Notes: a model not told the origin generated them from the sequence alone. DNA of 64,000 nucleotides from Clostridium sp. (GCF_017888565.1 NZ_JAGHFX010000043.1:1-64000); one strand, 5' to 3'. Positions 45,664-55,783 are shown, numbered from the stretch's first letter. Translations and numbers: made by a program.

Positions 45664-46974
45664 ATGAAGAAAAGAGAACATTTTACAAGTAGGGCAGGAT
45701 TTATAATATCTTGCATAGGAGCGGCTGTAGGGCTAGGTAACATTTGGATGTTTCCATATAGGCTAGGACAAAATGGAGGAGCGGTATTTTTAATACCATA
45801 CTTTATATTTGTTTTACTACTTGGTTCTATTGGGCTTATTACAGAATTTACTTTTGGAAGATCGGCACAAGGAGGATCATTAACAGGAATAAAAGATGCA
45901 TTTGATAAAAAAGACAAAAAGGGTGGAATATTAATAGGAGCAATACCAGCAGTAGGATTGGCAGGAGTTTTTATGTTTTATAACGTAGTTGTAGGCTGGA
46001 TTATTAAATATTTTACTTTAAGTACAACAGGAGAAATAAATAAAATACAGATAGATAGCTTCTTCAATAATTTTGCAGGGAGTAAGGAAACTATATTATG
46101 GAATGCAATTGCTATAGTTATAGCTCTTATTATAGTAATTATAGGAATAACAAAGGGAATAGAGAAAGCAAATAAAATAATAATGCCATTACTTTTTATA
46201 ATTTTTATATTATTAGCTTTTAGATCATTAACTTTACCAGGAGCTATGGAAGGAGTTAAATACTTATTAACACCTAAGTGGGAATACTTATTTAAAGTTA
46301 ATACATGGGTAATGGCTCTTGGACAAGCATTTTTCACGGTATCATTAAATGGATGTGGTATGGTGGTGTATGGTAGTTATATAGAAAAGAATATGGATAT
46401 ACCAAGATCAGCAGTTAGTACAGCGATATTAGATACTATATCTGCATTATTAGCTTCATTTGTTATAATGCCAGCAGTATTTGCATTTGGATTAGATCCT
46501 ATGTCAGGGCCACCATTGTTATTTATAACATTACCAACTATATTTAAATCAATGCCAGCAGGACAAATATTATCAATGCTATTTTTCTTAAGTGTAATAT
46601 TTGCAGCGATAAGTTCATCAATAAATATGTTAGAGGGACCAGTAGAAGCTTTAATGTCTCAAACAAAATTAAGCAGAAAAAAAGCAACAATTTTAATATC
46701 AACTATATTATTTATACTTTCAATACCTCTAAATTTAGATATGAATTTATTTAATAAGTTTTCAGATTTTATAACAATAGTTATATCTCCACTTGGAGCT
46801 TTAATAGTACTTGTAGTTTTCTATTTTATGAGGGATAAAGAAGAAATTTTAACTGAAATAAATATGGGGGCAAGTAAGAAAGTTGGAAATAAATTTTTAC
46901 TATTTGCTAAGTATGGGTTTACTACTATAACTGTATTAGTTATAGTACTTGGAATAGTTTATGGTGGTATATAG
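45664..46974 (+). CDS. NSS-family sodium-dependent amino-acid transporter (probably tyrosine/aromatic)
   Basis: 436 residues with about 11 hydrophobic segments. The signature GLGNIWMFPYRLGQNGGAVFLIPYF in TM1-2 and the STSINMLE-like Na-site region near residue 315 identify the LeuT/NSS family. The length fits short bacterial members such as Tyt1 (tyrosine) and MhsT (hydrophobic/aromatic). A tyrosine-rich leader peptide and tandem terminators lie upstream, which supports tyrosine uptake. Substrate remains an inference. RBS GGAGGAATG. Confidence 0.93.
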   Translation: MKKREHFTSRAGFIISCIGAAVGLGNIWMFPYRLGQNGGAVFLIPYFIFVLLLGSIGLITEFTFGRSAQGGSLTGIKDAFDKKDKKGGILIGAIPAVGLAGVFMFYNVVVGWIIKYFTLSTTGEINKIQIDSFFNNFAGSKETILWNAIAIVIALIIVIIGITKGIEKANKIIMPLLFIIFILLAFRSLTLPGAMEGVKYLLTPKWEYLFKVNTWVMALGQAFFTVSLNGCGMVVYGSYIEKNMDIPRSAVSTAILDTISALLASFVIMPAVFAFGLDPMSGPPLLFITLPTIFKSMPAGQILSMLFFLSVIFAAISSSINMLEGPVEALMSQTKLSRKKATILISTILFILSIPLNLDMNLFNKFSDFITIVISPLGALIVLVVFYFMRDKEEILTEINMGASKKVGNKFLLFAKYGFTTITVLVIVLGIVYGGI

Positions 46975-47024
46975 TGAATTATTAAATTATAAATCCTATA
47001 AATAAGATGATGTTTATTAAAATG

Positions 47025-47083
47025 GACCCTATATAGATTAGACACTTATAAAAGAGAGTCTATCTATATAGGGTCTTTTTTAT
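47025..47083 (+). terminator. Terminator after NSS transporter gene
   Basis: GACCCTATATAGA / TCTATATAGGGTC stem with a nested GAC/GTC pair and TTTTTT. Confidence 0.9.
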
Positions 47084-47092
47084 TTCTAAATG

Positions 47093-47121
47093 TTGACAAC
47101 AGATCTTAAAAGATATATAGT
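47093..47121 (+). promoter_or_regulatory. Promoter of the GntR-ABC operon
   Basis: TTGACA (47093-47098), 17-bp spacer, TATAGT (47116-47121). Confidence 0.7.
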
Positions 47122-47192
47122 TAATTACATAAGTAATGAACCAATTAACTAAATCGACATATATTATATTAGAAAGTTAAAAGGAGGTAGCT

Positions 47193-47555
47193 ATGAATTT
47201 AGATTTTTCTAGTGAAATACCTATATATATTCAAATAGCACAATCAATAGAAGATGGAATTTTAAATGGAATTTTTAATGAAGATGAAGTAATACCATCA
47301 ACAACAGAAATATCTGTAAAGTTCAAAATTAATCCAGCAACTGTAGCTAAGGGCTTTAATTTATTAGTAGATGAAGGAATTATTTATAAAAGAAGAGGTG
47401 TTGGAATGTTTGTTTCAAGTGGTAGTAAGGAAAAGTTAATACAAAAGAGAAAAGATAAGTTTTATTCTAATTATATAGTTTCATTAATTGAAGAAGCTAA
47501 GAAGCTTAATATATCTACTGCAGATATTATAGAAATGATTAGAAAGGGGGAGTAG
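47193..47555 (+). CDS. GntR-family regulator, YtrA subfamily
   Basis: 120 residues. Winged HTH: SEIPIYIQIAQSIEDGILNGIF, IPSTTEISVKFKINPATVAKGFNLLVDEGIIYKRRGVGMFV, followed by a short helical tail, the compact YtrA form. First gene of an operon with an ABC ATPase (3-nt gap) and permease, so it probably represses that transporter. Confidence 0.92.
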   Translation: MNLDFSSEIPIYIQIAQSIEDGILNGIFNEDEVIPSTTEISVKFKINPATVAKGFNLLVDEGIIYKRRGVGMFVSSGSKEKLIQKRKDKFYSNYIVSLIEEAKKLNISTADIIEMIRKGE

Positions 47556-47558
47556 TTA

Positions 47559-48434
47559 ATGTCATTAATAAAAATATCTAATTTAACCAAGTTATATGAA
47601 AAGAATAAAGTTCTAGATAATGTTTCATTAACAATAGAGGAAAATAAGATATATGGATTATTAGGAAGAAATGGGGCAGGGAAAACAACTTTGCTAAATA
47701 TTATAACTAATAGAATATTCCCAACTGAAGGTAGAATTACAATAGATAATGAAGATGTTATAGAAAATAACAAGGCAACTGGTAAGGTTTATTTTATGAC
47801 AGAACAAGATTTATATCCACCAAGTTTAAAAATTAAGGATTTATTTAAATGGACAAAAGAGTTTTATAAAAATTTTGATATGGACTATGCATTAAAATTA
47901 AGTAAAAAGTTTGGACTTAATGTTGATAAGAAGTTTAAAGAATTATCTACTGGATATTCATCAATATGTAAAATAATCATAACATTATCTTCAGGAGCTG
48001 AAATATTACTTTTTGATGAGCCAGTTTTAGGATTAGATGCAAATCATAGAGATATGTTTTATAAGGAGTTAGTTGCAAATTATATAGATAATCCAAAGAC
48101 TATATTGCTTTCAACTCATATTATAGAAGAAGTTTCAGAGATTTTAGAAAAAGTAATAATAATTAAGGATGGAAAAGTTTTAGGGGATAGAGAAGTAGAA
48201 GGGCTACTAGAGGAGGCTTACTTGGTATCAGGAGCTGCTGATAAGGTTGATAATTATTTAGAAGGAAAGAAGTGTATTAATATAGAAATTATAGCTGGGT
48301 TTAAAGAAGCTACAATCATTGGAAAATTAACTGAAGTGAATAAAAAGGAAATAGGTGAATTAGGGCTAGAAATTTCAAAAGTTGAACTTCAAAAGTTATT
48401 TATTCATTTAACAGGAGAGGGGGAAGCTAAGTAA
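47559..48434 (+). CDS. ABC transporter ATP-binding protein
   Basis: 291 residues. Walker A GRNGAGKTTLL, signature ELSTGYSSICKI (LSTGY, a variant of LSGGQ) and Walker B ILLFDEPVLGLD, then LSTHI. The C-terminal ~75 residues are a family-variable domain. Found with a YtrA-type regulator, suggesting a stress-inducible or bacteriocin-related exporter. Stop overlaps permease start (TAATG). Confidence 0.93.
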   Translation: MSLIKISNLTKLYEKNKVLDNVSLTIEENKIYGLLGRNGAGKTTLLNIITNRIFPTEGRITIDNEDVIENNKATGKVYFMTEQDLYPPSLKIKDLFKWTKEFYKNFDMDYALKLSKKFGLNVDKKFKELSTGYSSICKIIITLSSGAEILLFDEPVLGLDANHRDMFYKELVANYIDNPKTILLSTHIIEEVSEILEKVIIIKDGKVLGDREVEGLLEEAYLVSGAADKVDNYLEGKKCINIEIIAGFKEATIIGKLTEVNKKEIGELGLEISKVELQKLFIHLTGEGEAK

Positions 48435-49180
48435 TGAAATTAAGGTCTATAGTAAAATATAATATTAATAGCATAAAAAATTCGATAATAATTTATTATT
48501 CAATTTTTATTATTGTATGCGTGGCTTTGGGTTTACTTTCAAAAAATGGTAATGGATCTTCTTCAGGTCTAGAAATATCAACAGCAATATTTTTATTTAT
48601 TGTAGGATTAAATTTATTTAAGGAGAATTTCTATTTTGCTAAAAGTAATAATGTACCTAGAAGAGATTTCTTATATGGAACAGTAATATCTATGATTCCA
48701 GTAGTTTTAGGTATGTCCATTATAGATATAATAATTAATCGCATTTACAATATTTTTATGAAATGCCCAACTATCTATGATATGCTTTATACTAATATAG
48801 GAAGTGGTGAATGGTATCATTCCATTGACTGGGTGCAAGGTAATAGCATTGGAATTTTATTGAACACATTAATATTTCAAGCTTCATTATATTTAGCAGT
48901 ATTCTCTCTAGGATTTTTAATAACTATAATTTATTATAAATGTAATAAGTTTATGAAAGTAGTAGTATCAGTAGTTCCAGTGGCAATATTTACAGTATCA
49001 AATGTAATAGGAACAGCTTATCCTAATATTGTTAATAATATAAATAAATTTATGGAGATCATATTTGGATGGAATACTAAAAATTCATATGCTGCTGTAT
49101 TAACATTTATAGTATCATTCATAATTTTTATAGGAATGTCTAGATTTCTAACTAGAAAAGCAATAATAAAACAAGAATAA
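48434..49180 (+). CDS. ABC transporter permease
   Basis: 248 residues with six hydrophobic segments (about 15-35, 45-65, 88-110, 145-170, 178-200, 218-240). No substrate-binding motif. Follows the ATPase with a 1-nt overlap in the GntR-ABC operon. Confidence 0.85.
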   Translation: MKLRSIVKYNINSIKNSIIIYYSIFIIVCVALGLLSKNGNGSSSGLEISTAIFLFIVGLNLFKENFYFAKSNNVPRRDFLYGTVISMIPVVLGMSIIDIIINRIYNIFMKCPTIYDMLYTNIGSGEWYHSIDWVQGNSIGILLNTLIFQASLYLAVFSLGFLITIIYYKCNKFMKVVVSVVPVAIFTVSNVIGTAYPNIVNNINKFMEIIFGWNTKNSYAAVLTFIVSFIIFIGMSRFLTRKAIIKQE

Positions 49181-49187
49181 TATAAAT

Positions 49188-49240
49188 AGGCTGCATCAGA
49201 AATAATATATTCAATCTGGTACAGCCTTAAATAATTTTAA
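49188..49240. terminator. Terminator between convergent ABC permease and TrhA genes
   Basis: AGGCTG / CAGCCT with an inner ATCAGA / TCTGGT stem and AT-rich tail. Confidence 0.75.
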
Positions 49241-49254
49241 AATACATAATTAGT

Positions 49255-49902
49255 CTATAATAAATATAAGAATACACATATGAAGTGACTTAAGCTTCCT
49301 AAGATAATAAATATATGGAATATTTCATGAAAACCAAACTTACCTAATTGAAGTTTTTTAGGCTTTATTCCATATATAACACCACCTACAGTGTAAAGAA
49401 CACCTCCAAATACTAATAAAAACAAGCTTATAGGATTAAGTACTTGTGATAATGGTTTAATCATAAATATAGCAGCCCATCCTAGACCAATATAAAGAGA
49501 TGTTTGTAACCATCTTGGGCAATTAAACCATAGCATTCTAAATAATATACCAGCTAAGGCTATAGAAGCTATAGTTGTAAAAAATACAGTTCCTTTTGAG
49601 CCACCAAGAGCAATTAAGCAAAATGGTGCATAAGAACCAGCTATCAAGATAAATATCATAGAATGATCTAACTTTCTAAGTCTAAATATTACTTTTTCAC
49701 TTGTTATTACACCATGATAAGTTGCAGAAACACTATATAGTGAAATTAAGCTTATACCAAATATAACTACAGAAACAATTGCAACATTAGATGCATTATT
49801 AATTAATCCTTTTGCTAGCATTGCAATTAATGCAAATAGTGATAAAATTGCGCCAACCCAATGAGTTAAACTATTTATAGGTTCTCTTAAATATTTTTCC
49901 AA
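49255..49902 (-). CDS. trhA: Hemolysin III / TrhA (PAQR) family membrane protein
   Basis: 215 residues with seven hydrophobic segments. Conserved REPINSLTHWVGAILSL start, ATYHG, RKLDHSMIFILIAGSYAPF and the terminal FHEIFHIFIILGSLSHF: these His/Asp residues are the metal site of PAQR proteins. TTG 49902 is chosen because AAAGGGG lies about 9 nt upstream. TTG 49908 is also in frame. TrhA is linked to membrane homeostasis rather than true hemolysis. Confidence 0.9.
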   Translation of the reverse strand: MEKYLREPINSLTHWVGAILSLFALIAMLAKGLINNASNVAIVSVVIFGISLISLYSVSATYHGVITSEKVIFRLRKLDHSMIFILIAGSYAPFCLIALGGSKGTVFFTTIASIALAGILFRMLWFNCPRWLQTSLYIGLGWAAIFMIKPLSQVLNPISLFLLVFGGVLYTVGGVIYGIKPKKLQLGKFGFHEIFHIFIILGSLSHFICVFLYLL

Positions 49903-50113
49903 AAACAAACACCCCTTTACAAGTAGTTTTAAAAACTATGTACTGTTATTATTATATTAATGATATAGATTTAAAAAGTCAAAGTCTATAATATCTCAAA
50001 TTTTTAGGAAAATTTATATATTTTATTAAAATCCTTGAAATATCTAAGTGATACTAGTATATTTAAATATAGATATATTAATAAGTAGTTTATAAAACTA
50101 CATGGAGGTACAT

Positions 50114-50698
50114 ATGGATATTAATGAATTAAAAGAAAAATTTAGTGAGCTGAACTTAAAAAATCAACTAACATTAGATGAAATACCTGAAATAGATTTA
50201 TATATGGATCAAGTAACTCAGCTTTTTGATAGTAAGTTTAATGAAACTAAAAGAAATGAAGATGATAAGGCATTAACTAAAACTATGGTTAATAACTATG
50301 CTAAGGGAAAACTTCTAATGTCTGTTAAAAATAAAAAATACAGTAAGGAACACTTACTTTTGATGAGTCTTATTTATAATTTAAAGGGAGCATTATCGAT
50401 AAGTGATATAAAGAGTTCACTAAATAAAATAGTTATATCCCTAGAAAATGAAGAAGAGTATCCAATAAGAGACTTATATAAATTGTATTTAAAACAATAT
50501 GGGGAAGATTTAAAAGATGTAGAAGACTCAATTGAAATAAAATATCATAACATTGAAAATATGATAGCTAAAGAAGAAAATTTAAGTTCTGATGAATTTG
50601 AAAAAAACTTTTTATTACTTAGTTCATTTATTAATATGAGTAATATGTATAGAAGAATGGGCGAAAAGTTAATAGATGATTATTTTAATAAATTATAA
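50114..50698 (+). CDS. DUF1836-family protein
   Basis: 194 residues. IDLYMDQVTQLFDSKF followed by LTKTMVNNYAKGKLLMSVKNKKYSKEHLLLMSLIYNLKGALSISDI is the DUF1836 pattern, an all-helical family with a MerR-like appearance. Function unknown. ATG 50114 is preferred over 50102 because GGAGGT lies between them. It starts a two-gene run with the COG3044-type ATPase. Confidence 0.83.
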   Translation: MDINELKEKFSELNLKNQLTLDEIPEIDLYMDQVTQLFDSKFNETKRNEDDKALTKTMVNNYAKGKLLMSVKNKKYSKEHLLLMSLIYNLKGALSISDIKSSLNKIVISLENEEEYPIRDLYKLYLKQYGEDLKDVEDSIEIKYHNIENMIAKEENLSSDEFEKNFLLLSSFINMSNMYRRMGEKLIDDYFNKL

Positions 50699-50708
50699 GA
50701 GGTAGTTT

Positions 50709-52409
50709 ATGAGAGATTATAATATTTTAAAAGAAGAATTAAGGAAAATAGATGGTAAGGGATATAAAGCATATAAGGATTTGCAAGGAGAATATGATTT
50801 TAAGGATTATATTTTATGTATTGATTATGTTCAAGGAGATCCTTTTGCTTCTCCATCAAGAGTTAGAATTGTTATTGATAAGAAAATAGCTAATTTCCCG
50901 GAAAATTTATTAGATAAAAAGTATAAAAGAATTGCAGTTTCGGATTTTATAACTAGGCTATTTTATTCAAATATAAATAAATATAGTGAAAAGATATTTG
51001 GATCAGGAAAAAGTGGGTTAATTACAATAAGTAAGTGTCCTCAAGAAATATTGGAGCGAACTTCAATAATAATAAATAAAGATAACATAGAAGCAAGATT
51101 CTATGTTGGCTTTCCAGCTAGGGGTAGAAGTGTATTAGCTAAAGAACTAGAAAAGATATTATATAATATTGTTCCTAGTATAGTATAAAATACACTAGTA
51201 TATAAAAATATTGATAAGAATAAACTTATTAATAGGGTAAAGCTAGTAGAAGATCAAGAGTACATTAGAGATAACCTTAAGAAAAATAATTTAATTGCTT
51301 TTGTAGCAAATGGATCTATGCTTCCAAGAGAAAGTGGAGTGTCGTCAAAACCACTAAAAGCTGCTAAAAAATTTGAGTCGCCTAAAAGCTTGGAGGTAGA
51401 ATTTAATTTGCCTAATAGAGGCTCAATAAAAGGAATGGGAATAAAAGAAGGAGTAACTTTAATAGTAGGTGGTGGATATCATGGAAAATCTACTATTTTA
51501 AATTCATTAGAACTTGGAGTATATAACCACATCGAGGGTGATGGAAGAGAGTTTGTTATATCTGATAATACATCTGTGAAAGTTAGAGCAGAAGATGGAA
51601 GAAGTATTAAAAATACGGATATATCATTATTTATAGATAATTTGCCAAATGGAAAAGACACAATAAAGTTTACAACTGAAAATGCTAGTGGAAGTACATC
51701 TCAAGCAGCTAATATAATTGAAGCGATAGAAAGTGGTGCAAATTCGTTATTAATTGATGAAGATACATCTGCAACTAATTTTATGATTAGAGATGACTTA
51801 ATGCAAAGATTAGTTTCAAAAGAAAAGGAGCCCATAACTCCATTTATAGAAATAGTTAAGCCGTTATATAATCAAAAAAATATTTCTACAATTTTAGTAA
51901 TAGGAAGTTCTGGAGATTACTTTGATGTAGCAGATTGTGTTATCCAAATGGATAACTATGAAGCAAAAGACGTAACTAAAGAAGCAAAATCATTAATGAG
52001 AGGCGAAATAAATAAGAGAATTAAGAAAAAAGATATAAAGATAAATATAAATTTTGATAGAAAGGTACAAAAGGGAACCATAGAAAGCACCTATAAAGGT
52101 GTAAAAGTAAAAACTATGGGAGTAAGCTCAATTATTATAAATAAAGAAAATATAGATTTAAGATCTGTTGAACAAATAGTAGATAATGAGCAACTAAATT
52201 CAATTGGTGCTATTATGAAGTGGGCAGAAGACAATATGATGAAAAAGTCTTTACTATTTGAAGAAATGATTGATTATATATATGATGAAATAAATAAAAA
52301 AGGATTAATTTCTATAGACAAGATTTATGGTGGCTCCGGAAGTTTATCAATGCCAAGAAAGCAAGAAGTTATGGCTGCTTATAATAGATATAGAAAGCTT
52401 ATATTATAA
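50709..52409 (+). pseudogene. ABC-class ATPase (COG3044-type) with one in-frame TAA
   Basis: Frame from ATG 50709 encodes YVQGDPFASPSRVRIVID, RGRSVLAKELEKILYNIVPSIV, then TAA at 51186-51188. Without a frame change it continues LVEDQEYIRDNLKKNNLIAFVANGSMLPRESGVSS, EFNLPNRGSIKGMGIKEG, Walker A GGGYHGKST and LLIDEDTSATNFM. Total 566 residues, the normal length of this family. The single stop suggests a recent GAA/GAG-type to TAA change or a sequence error. Confidence 0.87.
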
Positions 52410-52491
52410 GAAAAATCATTAATATATAAATATTATTTATATATTCAGATAAGGATAAGCTATATAAAAATAAAATTTGATATTAGCATAT

Positions 52492-52527
52492 AAAAAAGGG
52501 AGGTTTTAATTTAAAACTTCCCTTTTT
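52492..52527 (+). terminator. Terminator after the ATPase gene
   Basis: AAAAAAGGGAGGTTTTA / TAAAACTTCCCTTTTT near-perfect stem. Confidence 0.9.
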
Positions 52528-52605
52528 ATGCATATATAAATAATATATAAAAATTTATATTTAAGTTTAAAAACCACTTTAAGTAAGTAAAATCAATGGT
52601 TTAAA

Positions 52606-52630
52606 AGGAGCTCACGAAACGTGAGGTCCT
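52606..52630. repeat. GC-richer palindromic hairpin, copy 1
   Basis: AGGAGCTCACG-AAA-CGTGAGGTCCT, a perfect stem apart from one G/G mismatch. It resembles, in opposite orientation, the hairpin at 60421-60448 (both share CGAAACG and TCCTTTAT). It could also serve as a terminator for the minus-strand DUF305 gene. Confidence 0.5.
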
Positions 52631-52691
52631 TTATAAAAATAAGAGATTAACTTCTTCAAAATATTAAGACTTGCTTGAAATTGAATAAATT

Positions 52692-53342
52692 TTACAATTT
52701 CTTTAATAGTGACTTCATTTCTTCAACACCTTTACTTTGTGTAGTTACAATATTTTCAGCCAGCCTTCTAAGCTCAGGATCCTTTGTATACTTTAAAATA
52801 TCTTTTGCCATACCAATAGCACCCTCATGGTGATATATCATTTCTTGAAGAAAATTAGCGTCAACATTATCAGTTATTTCAACACCTTGCATTTCCTTAA
52901 ACATCTTATCCTTTATTTTATTATATTCTGCTAGATATTTTTCAGAGTCAGCTTTACTTGAAGGCTTCTCTTTTTCAAATTTGTCTTTTAGTTGTTGCAT
53001 AATTGGAATTTGTGCTTCTTGAGAAGTAATAATATTTTCAGCAATTTTTTTTACTTCTGGGTTAGAACCATATTTAACGATTGCTTTTGCCATATTTATG
53101 CCACCTTCATGATGAGGTATCATTTCCAAAACAAAGTCTAAATTAACATTTCCAGTGTTAGGTGCAGCATTCATGGACTTCATCATATTATCAAATATAG
53201 TTGTATATTCTTCATTATATCCTTGCTTTTCTTTAAAAATAATAGAATTGTTAATATTAGCAGAGACATTTTGAAGTGGTGAAATAAAATTAATATTTGC
53301 AATTGATGTTGATATCAATAGCGATAAAAGTAATGTTTTCAT
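52692..53342 (-). CDS. Secreted protein with two DUF305 repeats
   Basis: 216 residues. N-terminal signal-like hydrophobic segment (about 3-20), then two DUF305 units: HHEGGINMAKAIVKYGSNPEVKKIAENII (about 93-121) and HHEGAIGMAKDILKYTKDPELRRLAENIV (about 171-199). Each has the HHxGxxxMA metal-ligand pattern. DUF305 proteins are four-helix, often linked to copper, in the periplasm or outside. RBS AGGAGGG. Confidence 0.87.
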   Translation of the reverse strand: MKTLLLSLLISTSIANINFISPLQNVSANINNSIIFKEKQGYNEEYTTIFDNMMKSMNAAPNTGNVNLDFVLEMIPHHEGGINMAKAIVKYGSNPEVKKIAENIITSQEAQIPIMQQLKDKFEKEKPSSKADSEKYLAEYNKIKDKMFKEMQGVEITDNVDANFLQEMIYHHEGAIGMAKDILKYTKDPELRRLAENIVTTQSKGVEEMKSLLKKL

Positions 53343-53456
53343 ATATACCCTCCTAAGATGTATTCATAGTTAGTATTTAATAAAAAAATGAATATATACT
53401 AACGAATAACATTAATAGTAAGGAGACTAAATAAATATTAAATTATCTATATGAAA

Positions 53457-54146
53457 TTATTCCTTTAAAATTTCAATAATTTCTGTTAATCTAGAAATTT
53501 CGTAAGTAGGCTTAAATTTAGTTTTATTTTCAATTTTACATGTATTAAGCCAACATGTATCTATACCAAAATTTATTCCACCTTGAATATCTGATGTTAA
53601 GCTATCACCTACCATTAATATCTTACTTCTATCATTATAATTTAGATTATTTAAAGCAATTTGAAATATCTTAGGATTTGGTTTTGATACACTAACTTCT
53701 TCAGATATTATGATATCATCAAAATATTTAGCTATGCTAGATTTTCTTATTCTATTGCTTTGTACATCGGATAAACCATTAGTGATTATAGAAAGTCTAT
53801 AATTTTTACTAAGTTTCTCTATAAGATTTAAGCTTTCCTTATATAAAATTGAAGAATGAGATAAGTGTTTTAAATATGATTTAGAGAACTCAAGTTCATC
53901 AAATTCTATATTTAATTCATGAGATAATCTTTTAAATCTTTCAACTTTTAATTTTTCTTGAGATATAAGACCGCATTCAAACTCTTTCCAAATAGCTGTA
54001 TTTATATCAGAATAGATCTTTAAATGATAATCCTCTCTATAGTCTATATTAAATTCTAAGATTGCTTTTTCAAAAGCATATTTTTCAGATTTCCTAAAAT
54101 CAAATAATGTTTCATCTGCATCAAATATTATAACGTCATATTTCAT
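53457..54146 (-). CDS. YjjG-family HAD hydrolase (noncanonical pyrimidine nucleotidase)
   Basis: 229 residues. HAD motif I IIFDADETLFDF (characteristic ADETLFDF of YjjG/TIGR02254), motif II ITNGLSDVQSNR, lysine in SVSKPNPKIF and motif IV MVGDSLTSDIQGG. Removes phosphate from (modified) nucleoside monophosphates. RBS GGGGGG on the minus strand. Confidence 0.92.
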   Translation of the reverse strand: MKYDVIIFDADETLFDFRKSEKYAFEKAILEFNIDYREDYHLKIYSDINTAIWKEFECGLISQEKLKVERFKRLSHELNIEFDELEFSKSYLKHLSHSSILYKESLNLIEKLSKNYRLSIITNGLSDVQSNRIRKSSIAKYFDDIIISEEVSVSKPNPKIFQIALNNLNYNDRSKILMVGDSLTSDIQGGINFGIDTCWLNTCKIENKTKFKPTYEISRLTEIIEILKE

Positions 54147-54295
54147 AAAGACCCCCCTAGTATATATATTTACATAATTATAAATATAGCATATAAATTT
54201 AATAAAGATTTAAAATATAAGTAATTAATGTAAATATATAATTTCAAAATTTACATTTCTTTATAATTAGATTACAATATTTATATTAATTAATA

Positions 54296-54311
54296 CATGA
54301 CATATGTCATG
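54296..54311. promoter_or_regulatory. Perfect 16-bp palindrome, likely operator of the Crp/Fnr gene
   Basis: CATGACATATGTCATG, perfectly symmetric, lying 12-28 nt upstream of ATG 54324 and just before its RBS. The ATGACAT...ATGTCAT halves suit a Crp/Fnr-type dimer, suggesting autoregulation. Confidence 0.65.
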
Positions 54312-54323
54312 ATAGGAGAAATT

Positions 54324-55013
54324 ATGAGAAAAATATCAAATAGAAGACATTTAAAGTACTATATTGATAAGCATAATATAGAAGAAATATTAGATGAAGA
54401 GATTATAGAATATGCTCAGCTTCATTTTTATGAGAAGGAAGAATACATATTACAAGCAGAAAGTGATCTTGAATATTATTATTTACTTGTAGATGGCAAG
54501 ATAAAGATATCTTATCTTTTTGAAAATGGAAAATCAATGTTTTTAAAGTTTTATAGTGATTTTGATACAATAGGAGATATAGAATTATTAAAGGATACTA
54601 AGATACTTTGTGATATTAATGCTATAGGTGATGCATATTTAATAGCAATACCCTCAGATATAATTAGAAAGAAGTTCCTAGGAAATATTAAATTTGTAAG
54701 GCATTTGGCAGATTCATTAAGTGAGAAGCTGTATGCAACTATTAATAATAGCTCATATAATTTTGTATATCCACTTATAAATAGATTAGCTACATATCTA
54801 GTTGAGCACTTAACAGATAAAAATTATATAATTTTAAATTCATCATTTCTTGAAATTTCACAGTTTTTAGGAACGACTTATAGGCATTTAAATAGAACAT
54901 TTAAAGAGTTAGAAGCAAAATCAATTATAGAATGTGATAATAAGAAAATATTTATTTTAAATGAGAAAAATCTTAGAGATTTATCTAAAGGGATATTTAT
55001 AAAATCACTATAA
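54324..55013 (+). CDS. Crp/Fnr-family transcriptional regulator (YeiL-like)
   Basis: 229 residues. N-terminal cyclic-nucleotide-like beta-roll (about 30-130; YYYLLVDGKIKISYLFENGK, DTIGDIELL) and C-terminal winged HTH FLEISQFLGTTYRHLNRTFKELEAKSII. The N-terminal region lacks an Fnr-type cysteine cluster. ATG 54324 with GGAG upstream is preferred. ATG 54297 overlaps the palindrome. Confidence 0.88.
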   Translation: MRKISNRRHLKYYIDKHNIEEILDEEIIEYAQLHFYEKEEYILQAESDLEYYYLLVDGKIKISYLFENGKSMFLKFYSDFDTIGDIELLKDTKILCDINAIGDAYLIAIPSDIIRKKFLGNIKFVRHLADSLSEKLYATINNSSYNFVYPLINRLATYLVEHLTDKNYIILNSSFLEISQFLGTTYRHLNRTFKELEAKSIIECDNKKIFILNEKNLRDLSKGIFIKSL

Positions 55014-55182
55014 TTATACAATACTTCAATGATTAATTAAGCCTTAATGAAATTATATTTAGATTAAAAATTTTGATATATAAATAGTTAATTGATATAA
55101 TATCTTTAATTTGATTTATATGATATGAGAATTTTATATTTTAAATAAAAACCTAAAGCTAAAATGGATTAGGAGTGAAAAT

Positions 55183-55773
55183 ATGAAGGAATTAAAGGGG
55201 ATAGAAGAAAAAATTTTAGATAGAGCATTATATCTCTTTGGAAAAAATGGATCAACCAATGTTTCAATTAGAGCAATAGTAAAAGAAGCTGAAGTAAATG
55301 TGAGTGCAATAAATTACTATTTTGGCAGCAAGGATAATATGCTGAGATATGTTAAGCAATTTTATATAGATAATATTACTCAAGCATATTTACCATTAGA
55401 TAATGAAGAATTAAGCATTGAAGAGAGGCTTATTAGATGTGCTAATGAAATTATAGAATATTCATTAAGATATCCTGGTGTTCTTGTTATGAATAAAGAA
55501 GCTGCTGATTCAAAAGAGAAAGATGAGATGGATATAAAGATAATTGAAACTACAAGAGAAGCAAATAGAAAATTAGATAATATATTAAGAGAAGTTTTAA
55601 ATTGTGAAGGTGAGGAAGTTAAATATAAAAGAGCTATATTTATTTCGTCTATTATATATCCATTTATGGGAGAAAATCATGAGTTTTTTGATAAAGAAAT
55701 ATCAAATAATATAGATTCAAGACTTAATTACATAAAATATATAATAAATATATTAAAAAGAAATAAGATATAA
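55183..55773 (+). CDS. TetR/AcrR-family transcriptional regulator
   Basis: 196 residues. The N-terminal HTH (about 5-52) reads ILDRALYLFGKNGSTNVSIRAIVKEAEVNVSAINYYFGSKDNM. The all-helical ligand domain follows. Its own terminator follows, then the flavoenzyme gene, which is a plausible target by position. Confidence 0.9.
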   Translation: MKELKGIEEKILDRALYLFGKNGSTNVSIRAIVKEAEVNVSAINYYFGSKDNMLRYVKQFYIDNITQAYLPLDNEELSIEERLIRCANEIIEYSLRYPGVLVMNKEAADSKEKDEMDIKIIETTREANRKLDNILREVLNCEGEEVKYKRAIFISSIIYPFMGENHEFFDKEISNNIDSRLNYIKYIINILKRNKI

Positions 55774-55783
55774 AAATATAGAA

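Noticed and set aside
30550..51188. Stop-codon reassignment or programmed read-through explaining the in-frame TAA codons
   Set aside because: TAA ends most intact genes in the window and no read-through signal is shared by the three sites. Point mutation or sequence error is simpler.
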